NCBI GenBank assembly: GCA_036771835.1
Contig: DAIPGN010000025.1
Span: 1 to 14,837 of the forward strand
Length of the DNA stretch: 14,837 nucleotides
Direction of reading: 5' to 3'
Source of the DNA: UBA4877 sp002399285
GTDB taxonomy: Bacteria > Bacillota > Thermoanaerobacteria > Thermoanaerobacterales > UBA4877
Position numbers and translations under genes: made by a program. Below are positions 6,817 through 13,731 of the stretch, piece by piece (the first letter of the stretch is position 1; each line of letters opens with the position of its first letter). Under the pieces are notes generated by a model. It made no database searches. It saw nothing but the letters and a program-made list of their open reading frames with translations, and was not told the origin of the DNA.

Positions 6817-8019
6817 GTGATAAGTGTGCAGGAAAAGATACTGTCCGGTATAAAGGTAATAGAGATGTCTACCTATGTGGCCGGGCCCTGCTGCGCTAAG
6901 ATTCTTGGAGAATGGGGCGCGGACGTCATCAAGATCGAGTCTTCGAAGGGAGATGGATGGCGGTATAATGGAGAGACCACCGACGATAACAATCCTATTT
7001 TTGCAACTGATAATTACGGTAAGAAGTTTATTTCTATCAACATGAAGAGTGAAGAGGGTGCGAAAATCGTCTATAGGCTTTTGGAGAATGCGGATATCTT
7101 TATCACCAACTTCAGGACGGATGCTTTAAAAAGGCTGAATCTGACATATGAGGAGCTGCAGGAGAGGTATCCCGAACTTATCTATGCGCAGGTCCAAGGT
7201 TATGGAGACAAGGGACCCCTTAAAGATAAACCGGGTTTTGACAGCACCGCGTTTTTTGCGCGCAGCGGCATCCTTCTGGATATAGCCGAGGCCGGCGAGA
7301 TCCCATGTAATTCTCCTGCCACGGTTGGTGACCATACGCTAACTCTTGCCATACTTTCCGGTATTCTCGCCGCATTATACAACAGGACGAAAACAGGAAA
7401 GGGCGATCTTGTAACGTCGGGTCTCTATCAGTCAGCCATCTATTTGCTAAGCTCAATGCTCGTGGAGTCCCAGTTGGGGATCAAATATCCCATGTCCAGA
7501 AAGAGAGCCATCGACCCTATATCAAACACCTATAAATGCAAGGATGGACTTTGGATAATGGTAGCCGGTACGAATTATCTTGCATACCTTCCTAAATTTG
7601 CCCAGCTAACGGATCTGCCCGAGCTTATGGAAAACGAGAAGTATAACTCGCCTGTGGGCGGTATTCTTTATTCTGAAGAGATCACGGCTATGATCGAAAA
7701 GCGGATGCTTACAAAGACCAGAGATGAATGGATGCGAATCTTTGAAGAGGGCGATTTCCCGTGCGAGGTCGTGCAGCATATTCCCGACGTATTGGAAGAC
7801 GACCAGGCCTGGGCCAACGATTATCTGAGGGAGGTAAAACTTGCCAATGGAGACACCAGAATCTTTGCAAATACACCGGTAACCATCCAAAGCCAGGGTA
7901 CGCCGGAGTTTAAGCATCCGCCAAAGATCGGCGGGGATACAAGAGAAGTTTTGAAGGAAATGGGCTATACTGACGACGTCATAGACAAGTGGATGTCCAA
8001 AGGCGTTATCTTCGGTTAA
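6817..8019 (+). CDS. Family III CoA-transferase (CaiB/BaiF), FldA/HadA-like
   Basis: A 400-aa class III CoA-transferase, which moves CoA between carboxylic acids through an aspartyl-CoA intermediate. The N-terminus has the family segment GIKVIEMSTYVAGP at 11-24 and GADVIKIES at 34-42; the catalytic aspartate is D172 in TVGDHTL. PGFDSTAFFARSG at 139-151, DQAWANDYL and the C-terminal VLKEMGYT resemble the clostridial FldA/HadA enzymes, which activate aryl-lactates or 2-hydroxyisocaproate in reductive Stickland fermentation. No dehydratase, activator or dehydrogenase partner is adjacent, so the substrate is uncertain. Two GTG starts are possible: 6817 (AAAGGGA upstream) or 6826 (GGAG upstream). 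Carnitine, oxalate or bile-acid CoA-transferases are more distant alternatives. Confidence 0.85.
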   Translation: MISVQEKILSGIKVIEMSTYVAGPCCAKILGEWGADVIKIESSKGDGWRYNGETTDDNNPIFATDNYGKKFISINMKSEEGAKIVYRLLENADIFITNFRTDALKRLNLTYEELQERYPELIYAQVQGYGDKGPLKDKPGFDSTAFFARSGILLDIAEAGEIPCNSPATVGDHTLTLAILSGILAALYNRTKTGKGDLVTSGLYQSAIYLLSSMLVESQLGIKYPMSRKRAIDPISNTYKCKDGLWIMVAGTNYLAYLPKFAQLTDLPELMENEKYNSPVGGILYSEEITAMIEKRMLTKTRDEWMRIFEEGDFPCEVVQHIPDVLEDDQAWANDYLREVKLANGDTRIFANTPVTIQSQGTPEFKHPPKIGGDTREVLKEMGYTDDVIDKWMSKGVIFG

Positions 8020-8072
8020 AATAATGCAAGCCGGTAGGAATTTACCGCTGCTTTCATGATAAGTAATGTATC

Positions 8073-8111
8073 AGGCATCAAGTCAGCAGTCTTGATGCCT
8101 TTGATAGTTTT
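8073..8111 (+). terminator. Long perfect hairpin after the CoA-transferase, likely terminator
   Basis: AGGCATCAAG (8073-8082) pairs perfectly with CTTGATGCCT (8091-8100) around an eight-base loop, followed by TTGATAGTTTT. The T tract is interrupted, so termination may be partial. Confidence 0.6.
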
Positions 8112-8129
8112 ATGCAAATTAATTTATTG

Positions 8130-8152
8130 CCCATTATTATGGGTGTTTTTTT
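8130..8152 (+). terminator. Second intrinsic terminator before rlmD
   Basis: CCCAT (8130-8134) pairs with ATGGG (8139-8143) around a TATT loop and is followed by TGTTTTTTT. It acts as a backup to the longer hairpin upstream, or it terminates a leader transcript. A TATAAT follows at 8156-8161 without a recognisable -35 and could serve rlmD. Confidence 0.6.
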
Positions 8153-8199
8153 ATGTATAATGTATTAAAATAATTATAGACTAAGAGACTTAGAAAGCG

Positions 8200-9567
8200 G
8201 TGCGGAAAGAAATGGATATAAAGGCCGGGCAAAAATTGCAGCTTAATATAGAAAAAATGGCGAGCGAAGGCCAGGGGATCGCAAAGTATGACGGCATGAC
8301 GGTGTTTGTGGAAAGGGCTATAGACGGCGAAACAGTGCTGGCCGAGGTCACAAAGGTAAAGAAGGATTATGCCGTGGCCGATACCATACAGGTATTAAAA
8401 GCCTCTCCTTTTAGGATAAAACCGGCATGTTCAGTTTATGAGACATGCGGCGGATGCCGACTGCAGCATATGAGCTATGAAGGAGAACTGCGGTTTAAGA
8501 AGAGCAAGGTAGAAGACGCCCTGAGGAGGATAGGGAATATTGATACCGAGGTAAATGACGTCTTAGGAATGGACGAGCCATACTATTACAGAAATAAAGC
8601 CGAGTATCCGGTAGCATATGTGGACGGAACAGCTGCGATGGGCCTTTATAAGGGCCGGTCGCATGAGATAGTACCGATTGAAGAATGTATGATACAAAAC
8701 AAGAGGTCGCAGGTCATAGCAAGACAGATACTTGAATTCATAAGGGAGTACAATATAAGCGTATATGACGAGAGCACAAAACATGGACTTGTAAGGCATA
8801 TAATCACCAGATGCTCCCGAGGGACGGGAGAGGTAATGGCGATCATTGTGGCCACAGAAAACAGCCTACCTCATAAACAGCAGCTCATTGACAGGCTGCA
8901 AAAAACGGATGGCTTTGTGGGACTCATATTGAATGTCAATACCGAAGACACCAACGTTGTCCTCGGAAATAAAAACATACTGCTGTATGGCAAAGACAGA
9001 ATAATTGACCGGATCGGAGGCCTTGAATTTTATATATCGCCGGCATCCTTCTTTCAGGTCAACCCCATGCAGACGGAAATATTGTACTCAAAGGCCCTTC
9101 AATTCGCCGATATTAAGGGCGGCGAACTGGTGATAGACGCATACTGCGGCGTGGGCACCATCTCACTCTTCCTTGCACAAAGGGCAAAGCAGGTAATAGG
9201 CATCGAATCAGTCAAAAAAGCCGTGGAGGACGCCAAAGAAAATGCAAAGCTCAATGGCATCTCCAATGCCGAGTTTATTGCCGGCAGATCGGAAAACGTC
9301 ATGAAAGACCTCAAAAATAAAGGCATCAAGCCTGACGTGATAGTCGTGGACCCGCCGCGTAAGGGATGCGATACTACGGTGCTTCAAGCCATGGGAGAAA
9401 TGTCGCCCCAGAGTATAGTCTATATATCATGTAATCCCGCCACCCTCGCGAGAGACCTCAAACAATTGAGCAGAATGTACAGTGTCAAGGAAGTCCAACC
9501 GGTAGACATGTTTGCCAGGACAAGCCACGTTGAGACGATAGTCTTGATGTCAAGGGTGGAGAAGTGA
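8200..9567 (+). CDS. rlmD: 23S rRNA (uracil-C5)-methyltransferase, RlmD/RlmCD type
   Basis: A 455-aa SAM-dependent RNA m5U methyltransferase. An N-terminal TRAM RNA-binding domain covers about residues 8-66. Cysteines 77, 83, 86 and 163 match the 4Fe-4S ligands of the RumA group. The SAM-binding motif is VIDAYCGVGTI at about 307-317, DPPRKG is at 384-389, the catalytic nucleophile is C411 in ISCNP, and the general base is E445 in HVET. In Bacillota one enzyme of this type (RlmCD) modifies both U747 and U1939. The start is a GTG at 8200; an ATG four codons later is possible, and neither has a strong ribosome binding site. A C-terminal remnant of a paralogue lies 4.2 kb downstream, and an accessory cassette begins right after this gene. 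Confidence 0.93.
   Translation: MRKEMDIKAGQKLQLNIEKMASEGQGIAKYDGMTVFVERAIDGETVLAEVTKVKKDYAVADTIQVLKASPFRIKPACSVYETCGGCRLQHMSYEGELRFKKSKVEDALRRIGNIDTEVNDVLGMDEPYYYRNKAEYPVAYVDGTAAMGLYKGRSHEIVPIEECMIQNKRSQVIARQILEFIREYNISVYDESTKHGLVRHIITRCSRGTGEVMAIIVATENSLPHKQQLIDRLQKTDGFVGLILNVNTEDTNVVLGNKNILLYGKDRIIDRIGGLEFYISPASFFQVNPMQTEILYSKALQFADIKGGELVIDAYCGVGTISLFLAQRAKQVIGIESVKKAVEDAKENAKLNGISNAEFIAGRSENVMKDLKNKGIKPDVIVVDPPRKGCDTTVLQAMGEMSPQSIVYISCNPATLARDLKQLSRMYSVKEVQPVDMFARTSHVETIVLMSRVEK
9520..9557 (+). repeat. 38-bp direct repeat in the 3' end of rlmD, copy 1 (possible attachment site)
   Basis: These 38 bases, which code for the TSHVETIVLMSRV region, match 13930-13967 at 35 of 38 positions, more closely than the rest of the two rlmD 3' ends. 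The equivalent codons in streptococcal rumA are a known ICE integration site. A role as an attachment site here is inferred; ordinary protein-level conservation is the alternative. Confidence 0.4.
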
Positions 9568-9575
9568 GTGTGTGA

Positions 9576-9600
9576 AAAGCCCAGTAATACTGGGCTTTCC
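9576..9600 (+). terminator. Terminator of rlmD
   Basis: AAAGCCCAGT (9576-9585) pairs perfectly with ACTGGGCTTT (9589-9598) around a three-base loop. The A-rich left flank and T-rich right flank would allow action in both directions. Confidence 0.8.
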
Positions 9601-9676
9601 GGGATTTGGGGTAAAAAGCCGGTGTGCCAAAAACGGAAAAATAACGCTTCGCGGGAACAAGTCCAGAGGGCGGATT

Positions 9677-9733
9677 TTGGCGCGAGTGGACGAGATTGAT
9701 GTCATCACTTCGCGTGTGAACAGGATTGATGTT
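9677..9733 (+). repeat. Paired 30-bp repeat, left copy
   Basis: Two degenerate units lie in tandem with a period of 30: GATTGATGT starts at 9694 and again at 9724, each preceded by a CGCG-N-GTG type segment. The same two-unit arrangement, with the same period and orientation, is found at 12951-13009. The two copies bracket the three-gene cassette. The frame of the first cassette gene opens inside this repeat. Confidence 0.65.
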
Positions 9734-9762
9734 TCGGCATTTTGGGGCTTGGCGACGCGCAT

Positions 9763-10146
9763 ATGCCATCAAGTCAAAGGACGATTAAGTCCGAGATGTC
9801 GTGGCATGCTCCGATTGATGCTCTTTCCAAACTGAAGATAGGCAAAATCGCGCAAACCCTTTTACGGGAAGCCTTGGAAAGCGGTAAAGCCGATGATGAG
9901 GAGATCAATCTGATGTGTACGAAAGACTACTCGAAGAGCCAGTTTGGTATAGATTTTCCTGCTTCTTGTCTTGGCAGCGAGGAATGTGATTCTGCGCGGT
10001 ATTATACGAAACCGCTTGTGATAAGAGGCATACAGTGCCGCCTTTGTTCGCAGTGGTTTGAAGCCCCGGCAAACAAAGACCGACCCTTTTTGATTGCGTG
10101 GCTTGAAAAGCACGGGGCGCTTGATTTTGACAAAGGAGAGGATTAA
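9763..10146 (+). CDS. Hypothetical protein, possibly 5'-truncated
   Basis: I do not recognise a named family. From the first ATG (9763) the protein has 127 residues. The middle part (LSKLKIGKIAQTLLREALESG, about residues 22-42) looks like a helix pair, and the end has a CRLC pair and the segment SQWFEAPANKDRPFLIAWLEKHG, a pattern I associate with C-terminal regions of clostridial hypothetical proteins. The frame opens only at 9730, inside the left 30-bp repeat, and neither ATG (9763, 9796) has a ribosome binding site. This suggests that the gene has lost its 5' end or is expressed weakly. Its stop is one base from the next start, and the ribosome binding site for the HD gene lies inside it, so the two are coupled. 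Confidence 0.55.
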   Translation: MPSSQRTIKSEMSWHAPIDALSKLKIGKIAQTLLREALESGKADDEEINLMCTKDYSKSQFGIDFPASCLGSEECDSARYYTKPLVIRGIQCRLCSQWFEAPANKDRPFLIAWLEKHGALDFDKGED

Positions 10147-10147
10147 C

Positions 10148-10765
10148 ATGTTAAACAAAGCGATTGCGATCGCCGCGAAGTCTCATCACGGGCAGGTCGA
10201 CAAAGGGGGCAATCCATATATTTTGCATCCGCTCCGGGTAATGATGAATTGCGAAAGCGAAGCCGCGAAGATCTGTGCCGTGCTACACGATGTGATAGAG
10301 GATACGAATATTACCCTCGAGGATTTAAAATCGCGGGGATTTGACAATGAGATTATCATAGCTCTGGATTGTTTGACAAAGCGAAAAGGCGAATCTTATG
10401 ATGATTTCATCAGTCGAGTTTTGCCAAACGAACTCGCCTGCCGTGTGAAGCTCGCGGACTTAATCGATAATATGGACCTGACTCGTATCCAAACTCCAAG
10501 TGAAGAAGATGAAGCGCGGGTTCAAAAATACCAACTGGCCGCCGACCGGATTTTAGACGCCTTGCCGCATGCCGACGCAATTCCAAATTGCCGTTTGGTA
10601 GAGATTAACGGAGTCGCTGAGATTCATCCCGCCATATCGAGCGATCAGTTTTGTGATATGTTCGTCCGTTTTATTGAGGCGCACGGTTGGTTTTTCAGCG
10701 GTGGATTTAAGGATATTACCGACGAGAGGCAAGAGGATTCAGGACCTCGCGACGAGGACGCTTAA
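10148..10765 (+). CDS. HD-domain phosphohydrolase resembling small alarmone hydrolases
   Basis: A 205-aa protein whose first 140 residues match the RelA/SpoT hydrolase (MESH1-like, HD) fold. H14 (SHHGQ), YILHP at 24-28, H47-D48 and E51-D52 (VLHDVIEDT), D104 and N108 (KLADLIDN) correspond to the metal and catalytic positions of MESH1. No synthetase domain follows, so it would degrade (p)ppGpp or a related nucleotide. Residues 150-190 form a separate small module (DQFCDMFVRFIEAHGWFFSGG) and the tail is acidic. AAAGGAGAGG precedes the ATG at 10148, one base after the previous stop; the 637-aa gene follows after 14 bases. Other HD substrates cannot be excluded. Confidence 0.75.
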   Translation: MLNKAIAIAAKSHHGQVDKGGNPYILHPLRVMMNCESEAAKICAVLHDVIEDTNITLEDLKSRGFDNEIIIALDCLTKRKGESYDDFISRVLPNELACRVKLADLIDNMDLTRIQTPSEEDEARVQKYQLAADRILDALPHADAIPNCRLVEINGVAEIHPAISSDQFCDMFVRFIEAHGWFFSGGFKDITDERQEDSGPRDEDA

Positions 10766-10779
10766 GAGGGGGTGGGATT

Positions 10780-12693
10780 ATGCCCGCAAATGAAGATGTT
10801 AATGTGTTTGCGGTGAAATGGTTTGACAAATTTCGAGACATAAAAACTGTGCTTCATGAAGTTGAAGACCCTGCTTTCGCCGATGAGTGCTTTTCGCTCG
10901 GCTTTAAAATGGACGGTGGGAAAGCCTTTGAAGCCGCATATCCCACCACGAAGGCTTTCAGCGACTATCGTGAACTTGACAAGATAATCGATAGTATCGA
11001 CGACACTCATCTCCTTGGCTCCGCCATTTTTTCAAGGTGGCGTTATGTTACACATCGTTCGGGTTGCGGTGAAGATATCCTTTCCCTTGAAAATAGGTTG
11101 TGGTTTATCACGGCGCTTGGTAGGTTGGAACGCCTGTCTGGAGATGGCGGAACAAGTTCGTTTATTTTCAAAGGGGTCGCTCAAAAACTATTGATAATCT
11201 CCAATAATATCTGCTATGGTCCGTGTCCATTGCCCGATGATGAAATTGAACAGCATCTTTCCATTATGGCGGACGGAAGCGTGTGTTTCACCGCATATGC
11301 TTATGGAGATGGAAAGAAACATGTCAAGACCCGTACAAGGAACTCCAAAATTGAAGCCGAAAAAGCCGCTTATATTTTGAAAATCGTCGGCGATTACTTT
11401 TCTGATGAATACGATGTGGCATTTGCTACTGACGTTGGTGACTGGGAAATGACAATTACGAACACAGATAATGTATCATATCATTTCAGAGGCTCTCTTT
11501 GCACCGGTTGCTCTGATGAATTGGACAATATATCCGACACCATTCGACTGGGTCTGGAAATGCCGGAACTGCTCGTCTTTGACGGCATGGCGAAGTCAGA
11601 CAGAATTGAAAGAATCGCGGTTGAATATCACCGCATAATGAAAATTAAGCTCGGCTTCATACCCGAAGGTTCGGCTTGGGAGTATGCAACATGGGATTAT
11701 AGCGAGCACATCACCATAGACAGAAAAAGCGAGGTTTTGGAGCATATTCAAAATATCGGCAGTGGCTGCCAGGTGTCACGAAACTATCATGTTGAGGAAG
11801 GCGTCACAGCGCTTTTAGATGATATTGATGTTGATGAGTTTTTTGCGCATACCAAAGGGAATCCTCCTGATGTTGTCGTCAATCCGCTTGAAACAAAGGA
11901 CTATAAAATCACGGTTGATTACCTGTACGGCGAACAAAAAGTCCTGAACGGCACTTTCGATAAAAATGGACTCCCTGACGACTTTTCAGCTTTCGCGGAA
12001 ACAGTGTTTGATTTTATGCGCTTTTACGGAATGGGTGAAATCCTTGACCCGGCAGTGTATGAAAAACCACTGCGCAAGCAGACGGATTACATCTTCTGCA
12101 ACGTTCAGTTTGATGATTACGGAAAAACATATTGTTATCTGACCGATGACGGTAATCTCAAAGCAGAGGACTATGTCGTTGTTCCTGCAGGGAGGGATAA
12201 CCATGAGACTGTTGCGCAGATAGAGAGCATTGAATATCATCCGGCCGAAGAGGTGCCGTTTCCGCTGGATAAAATAAAAAAGGTCATCAGAAAATATGAT
12301 CATTCCGAAGATGATGATTCCGCAGACGAAGGTGATTCCTTAAAGCTGCCCGAGGGAACTGTAATAATGGTGAGTGAGCCGCTGGCCGGAATATCCGCGG
12401 AAGAATGGCGCAATATGCTCGGCAACGACTATACCGAATCCGCTTTGGCCGCATCGTTTGCAGGCGCTTGGAACGAGGCTGGCTGGCTGATGGACGAGGC
12501 TGACGAGGATGATAGTACACCCGAAATAAAAGCGCGATATGAATCGTGGTGTGCATTGCAGGTAGAACTTGTCGAAAAGGTCGCTGTAATTCTGCAATGC
12601 GAATGCAAAGCGCCATACGTCAAGCTGGTAACGCCATTTATGGAGCGCAACGGGTATCGCGACGGCGGCGGTTGGTGGGTGAAGAAAGAATAA
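10780..12693 (+). CDS. Large multi-module protein of unknown function
   Basis: A 637-aa soluble protein that I cannot assign to a named family; no transmembrane segment or signal peptide is visible. It appears modular: residues 1-125 (with LLGSAIFSRWRYVTHRS and a LWFITALGRL helix); 155-290, a beta-rich module with SIMADGSVCFTAYAYGDG and FATDVGDWEMTITNTD, a pattern seen in many small clostridial proteins; 290-430; 435-505, a barrel-like module (FCNVQFDDYGKTYCYLTDDG, then DYVVVPAG); an acidic linker at 506-520; and 521-637 with paired tryptophans near the end (GGGWWV). No nuclease, kinase or ADP-ribosyl transferase motif was found. It has a strong GAGGGGG site and is the last gene of the cassette. 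Its link to the HD hydrolase is inferred from operon structure only. Confidence 0.7.
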   Translation: MPANEDVNVFAVKWFDKFRDIKTVLHEVEDPAFADECFSLGFKMDGGKAFEAAYPTTKAFSDYRELDKIIDSIDDTHLLGSAIFSRWRYVTHRSGCGEDILSLENRLWFITALGRLERLSGDGGTSSFIFKGVAQKLLIISNNICYGPCPLPDDEIEQHLSIMADGSVCFTAYAYGDGKKHVKTRTRNSKIEAEKAAYILKIVGDYFSDEYDVAFATDVGDWEMTITNTDNVSYHFRGSLCTGCSDELDNISDTIRLGLEMPELLVFDGMAKSDRIERIAVEYHRIMKIKLGFIPEGSAWEYATWDYSEHITIDRKSEVLEHIQNIGSGCQVSRNYHVEEGVTALLDDIDVDEFFAHTKGNPPDVVVNPLETKDYKITVDYLYGEQKVLNGTFDKNGLPDDFSAFAETVFDFMRFYGMGEILDPAVYEKPLRKQTDYIFCNVQFDDYGKTYCYLTDDGNLKAEDYVVVPAGRDNHETVAQIESIEYHPAEEVPFPLDKIKKVIRKYDHSEDDDSADEGDSLKLPEGTVIMVSEPLAGISAEEWRNMLGNDYTESALAASFAGAWNEAGWLMDEADEDDSTPEIKARYESWCALQVELVEKVAVILQCECKAPYVKLVTPFMERNGYRDGGGWWVKKE

Positions 12694-13106
12694 ACAAGCA
12701 CAAATCAATTGGACAATTGTGGTAAAACAGGGGTGTGCAGAACCTGAAATCGTTAAAATTTGCACTGTCCCTGAATCGGTAGCGGTGCATTTTATCGAGA
12801 GGGAGTACCTTTGCCACCGAAGATGACATGACTTGTACCTACACTATGTATGGCTTTGTTTCCGTAATAAAAGGGACAATTCATGATATTCACGCATCAA
12901 GCTTGTCCAGTCGGTTTGTCCAAATGCAAGATCTTCATGAACCGTCCCCCGAGCTTTCGTGAACGATATTGATGTCGGCGCTTCGCGAGTGTACAGGATA
13001 GATGTTTTTTGAATTTGACAGTATTGTGTGGTCCGGTTGGATGTCAGCATAAAAATGTGCCGCCATGCAGTGATAGACAAGCATTTATTGATCAAAGGGA
13101 GAAAAT
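12694..13106. other. Intergenic region holding the right 30-bp repeat
   Basis: This 413-base gap has no plus-strand gene with a ribosome binding site. It contains a CAATTG-GA-CAATTG pair just after the 637-aa gene (12707-12720), with no T tract, and the right copy of the paired 30-bp repeat at 12951-13009. A minus-strand frame (12844-13095) crosses the repeat and is not called. No clear promoter for the next gene was found; a TTGACA at 13015-13020 has no -10 at the right distance. Confidence 0.5.
12951..13009 (+). repeat. Paired 30-bp repeat, right copy
   Basis: TATTGATGT begins at 12967 and GATAGATGT at 12997, again a 30-base period. Aligned with the left copy from the ACGA before the first unit to the end of the second, about four fifths of positions agree, including CTTCGCG, GTG and ACAGGAT. 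The orientation is the same as at 9677-9733. Confidence 0.65.
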
Positions 13107-13652
13107 ATGGATTGGTTTTATGAGGTGCAAAACAGAATCAAAAGAAAAAATCAGGTTCTTTTTGCTAAAAACAGTGCGTTCTTAGCTGACTTAACCGTAT
13201 TGATTCAAGAGCAAAATCATCGGACAATGGTCTTGTGGGCATTTGAATTTGCCGATGAAACCGTTCAAATGTTGCTTACGCGTTATCCGAACGAAAAGCG
13301 GTTTGAAACTGCCGTGCTGACATCAAAAGCCTGGGCTGCCGGCAAAGTGAAAATGCCCGTGGCACAGCACGCGATTTTGCGGGCTCACGCGGTGGCAAAG
13401 GAAATCGACTCTCCTGAGGATATCGCACTGTGCCATGCCGTTGGGCAAGCCTGCGGCGTGGTTCATACAAAGGGGCATGCGATCGGGTTCCCGATCTATG
13501 AGTTAACGGCAATCATCAGGCATTACGGCGTGCCGGAATGCGAACAGATTGTCGAGGAGCGCAAGCAGCAATATATGGAGCGGATATATTATTGGAGAGA
13601 ACATTATAAAGTCTGTCCGACTGAATGGGCAGATTTTATGCTTACGGATTGA
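13107..13652 (+). CDS. Imm-5-like putative immunity protein
   Basis: A 181-aa cytoplasmic, mostly helical protein resembling the Imm-5-like family, named for its link to polymorphic toxins; its activity is not established. Recognisable segments are LWAFEFADETVQMLL (43-57), AWAAGKVKMPVAQHAI (75-90) with the following AHAVAKEIDSPEDIALC, and HAVGQACGVVHTKGHAIG (110-127), which runs into the end (YERIYYW-type helix). The ATG has AAGGGAGA at a good distance. It stands alone: no toxin gene with a secretion or WXG-type domain is nearby. It lies between the right 30-bp repeat and the rlmD remnant, so it could be a separate cargo gene. Proteins of this type often occur without a toxin, so immunity should be read as a family label. 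Confidence 0.65.
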   Translation: MDWFYEVQNRIKRKNQVLFAKNSAFLADLTVLIQEQNHRTMVLWAFEFADETVQMLLTRYPNEKRFETAVLTSKAWAAGKVKMPVAQHAILRAHAVAKEIDSPEDIALCHAVGQACGVVHTKGHAIGFPIYELTAIIRHYGVPECEQIVEERKQQYMERIYYWREHYKVCPTEWADFMLTD

Positions 13653-13731
13653 TTTTGCAATTTTGAGCAGTTGTTCCCAAAGAAAGATTGGAAAATCACG
13701 CCGGGCAAGCGTCCGGCGAAACATACGGAGA

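Noticed and set aside
9572..9835. Plus-strand frame of 87 codons directly after rlmD.
   Set aside because: It runs through the rlmD terminator and the left repeat, in a different frame from the better-supported cassette gene, with no domain.
12700..12725. CAATTG-containing symmetrical sequence after the 637-aa gene, considered as a terminator.
   Set aside because: The arms are short, mainly a repeated CAATTG palindrome, and no T tract follows.
13015..13020. Perfect TTGACA before the Imm-5-like gene.
   Set aside because: No -10 hexamer lies 15-19 bases downstream, so a promoter is not supported.
12844..13095. Minus-strand frame of 83 codons across the right 30-bp repeat; its C-terminal half looks somewhat protein-like (GTVHEDLAFGQTDW).
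   Set aside because: No ribosome binding site, it runs through the repeat, and I recognise no family. It may be a remnant, but coding cannot be supported.
13549..13731. Upstream part of the open frame that contains the rlmD remnant.
   Set aside because: It overlaps the Imm-5-like gene in another frame and bears no RlmD similarity; only the part from about 13732 is kept, as a pseudogene.
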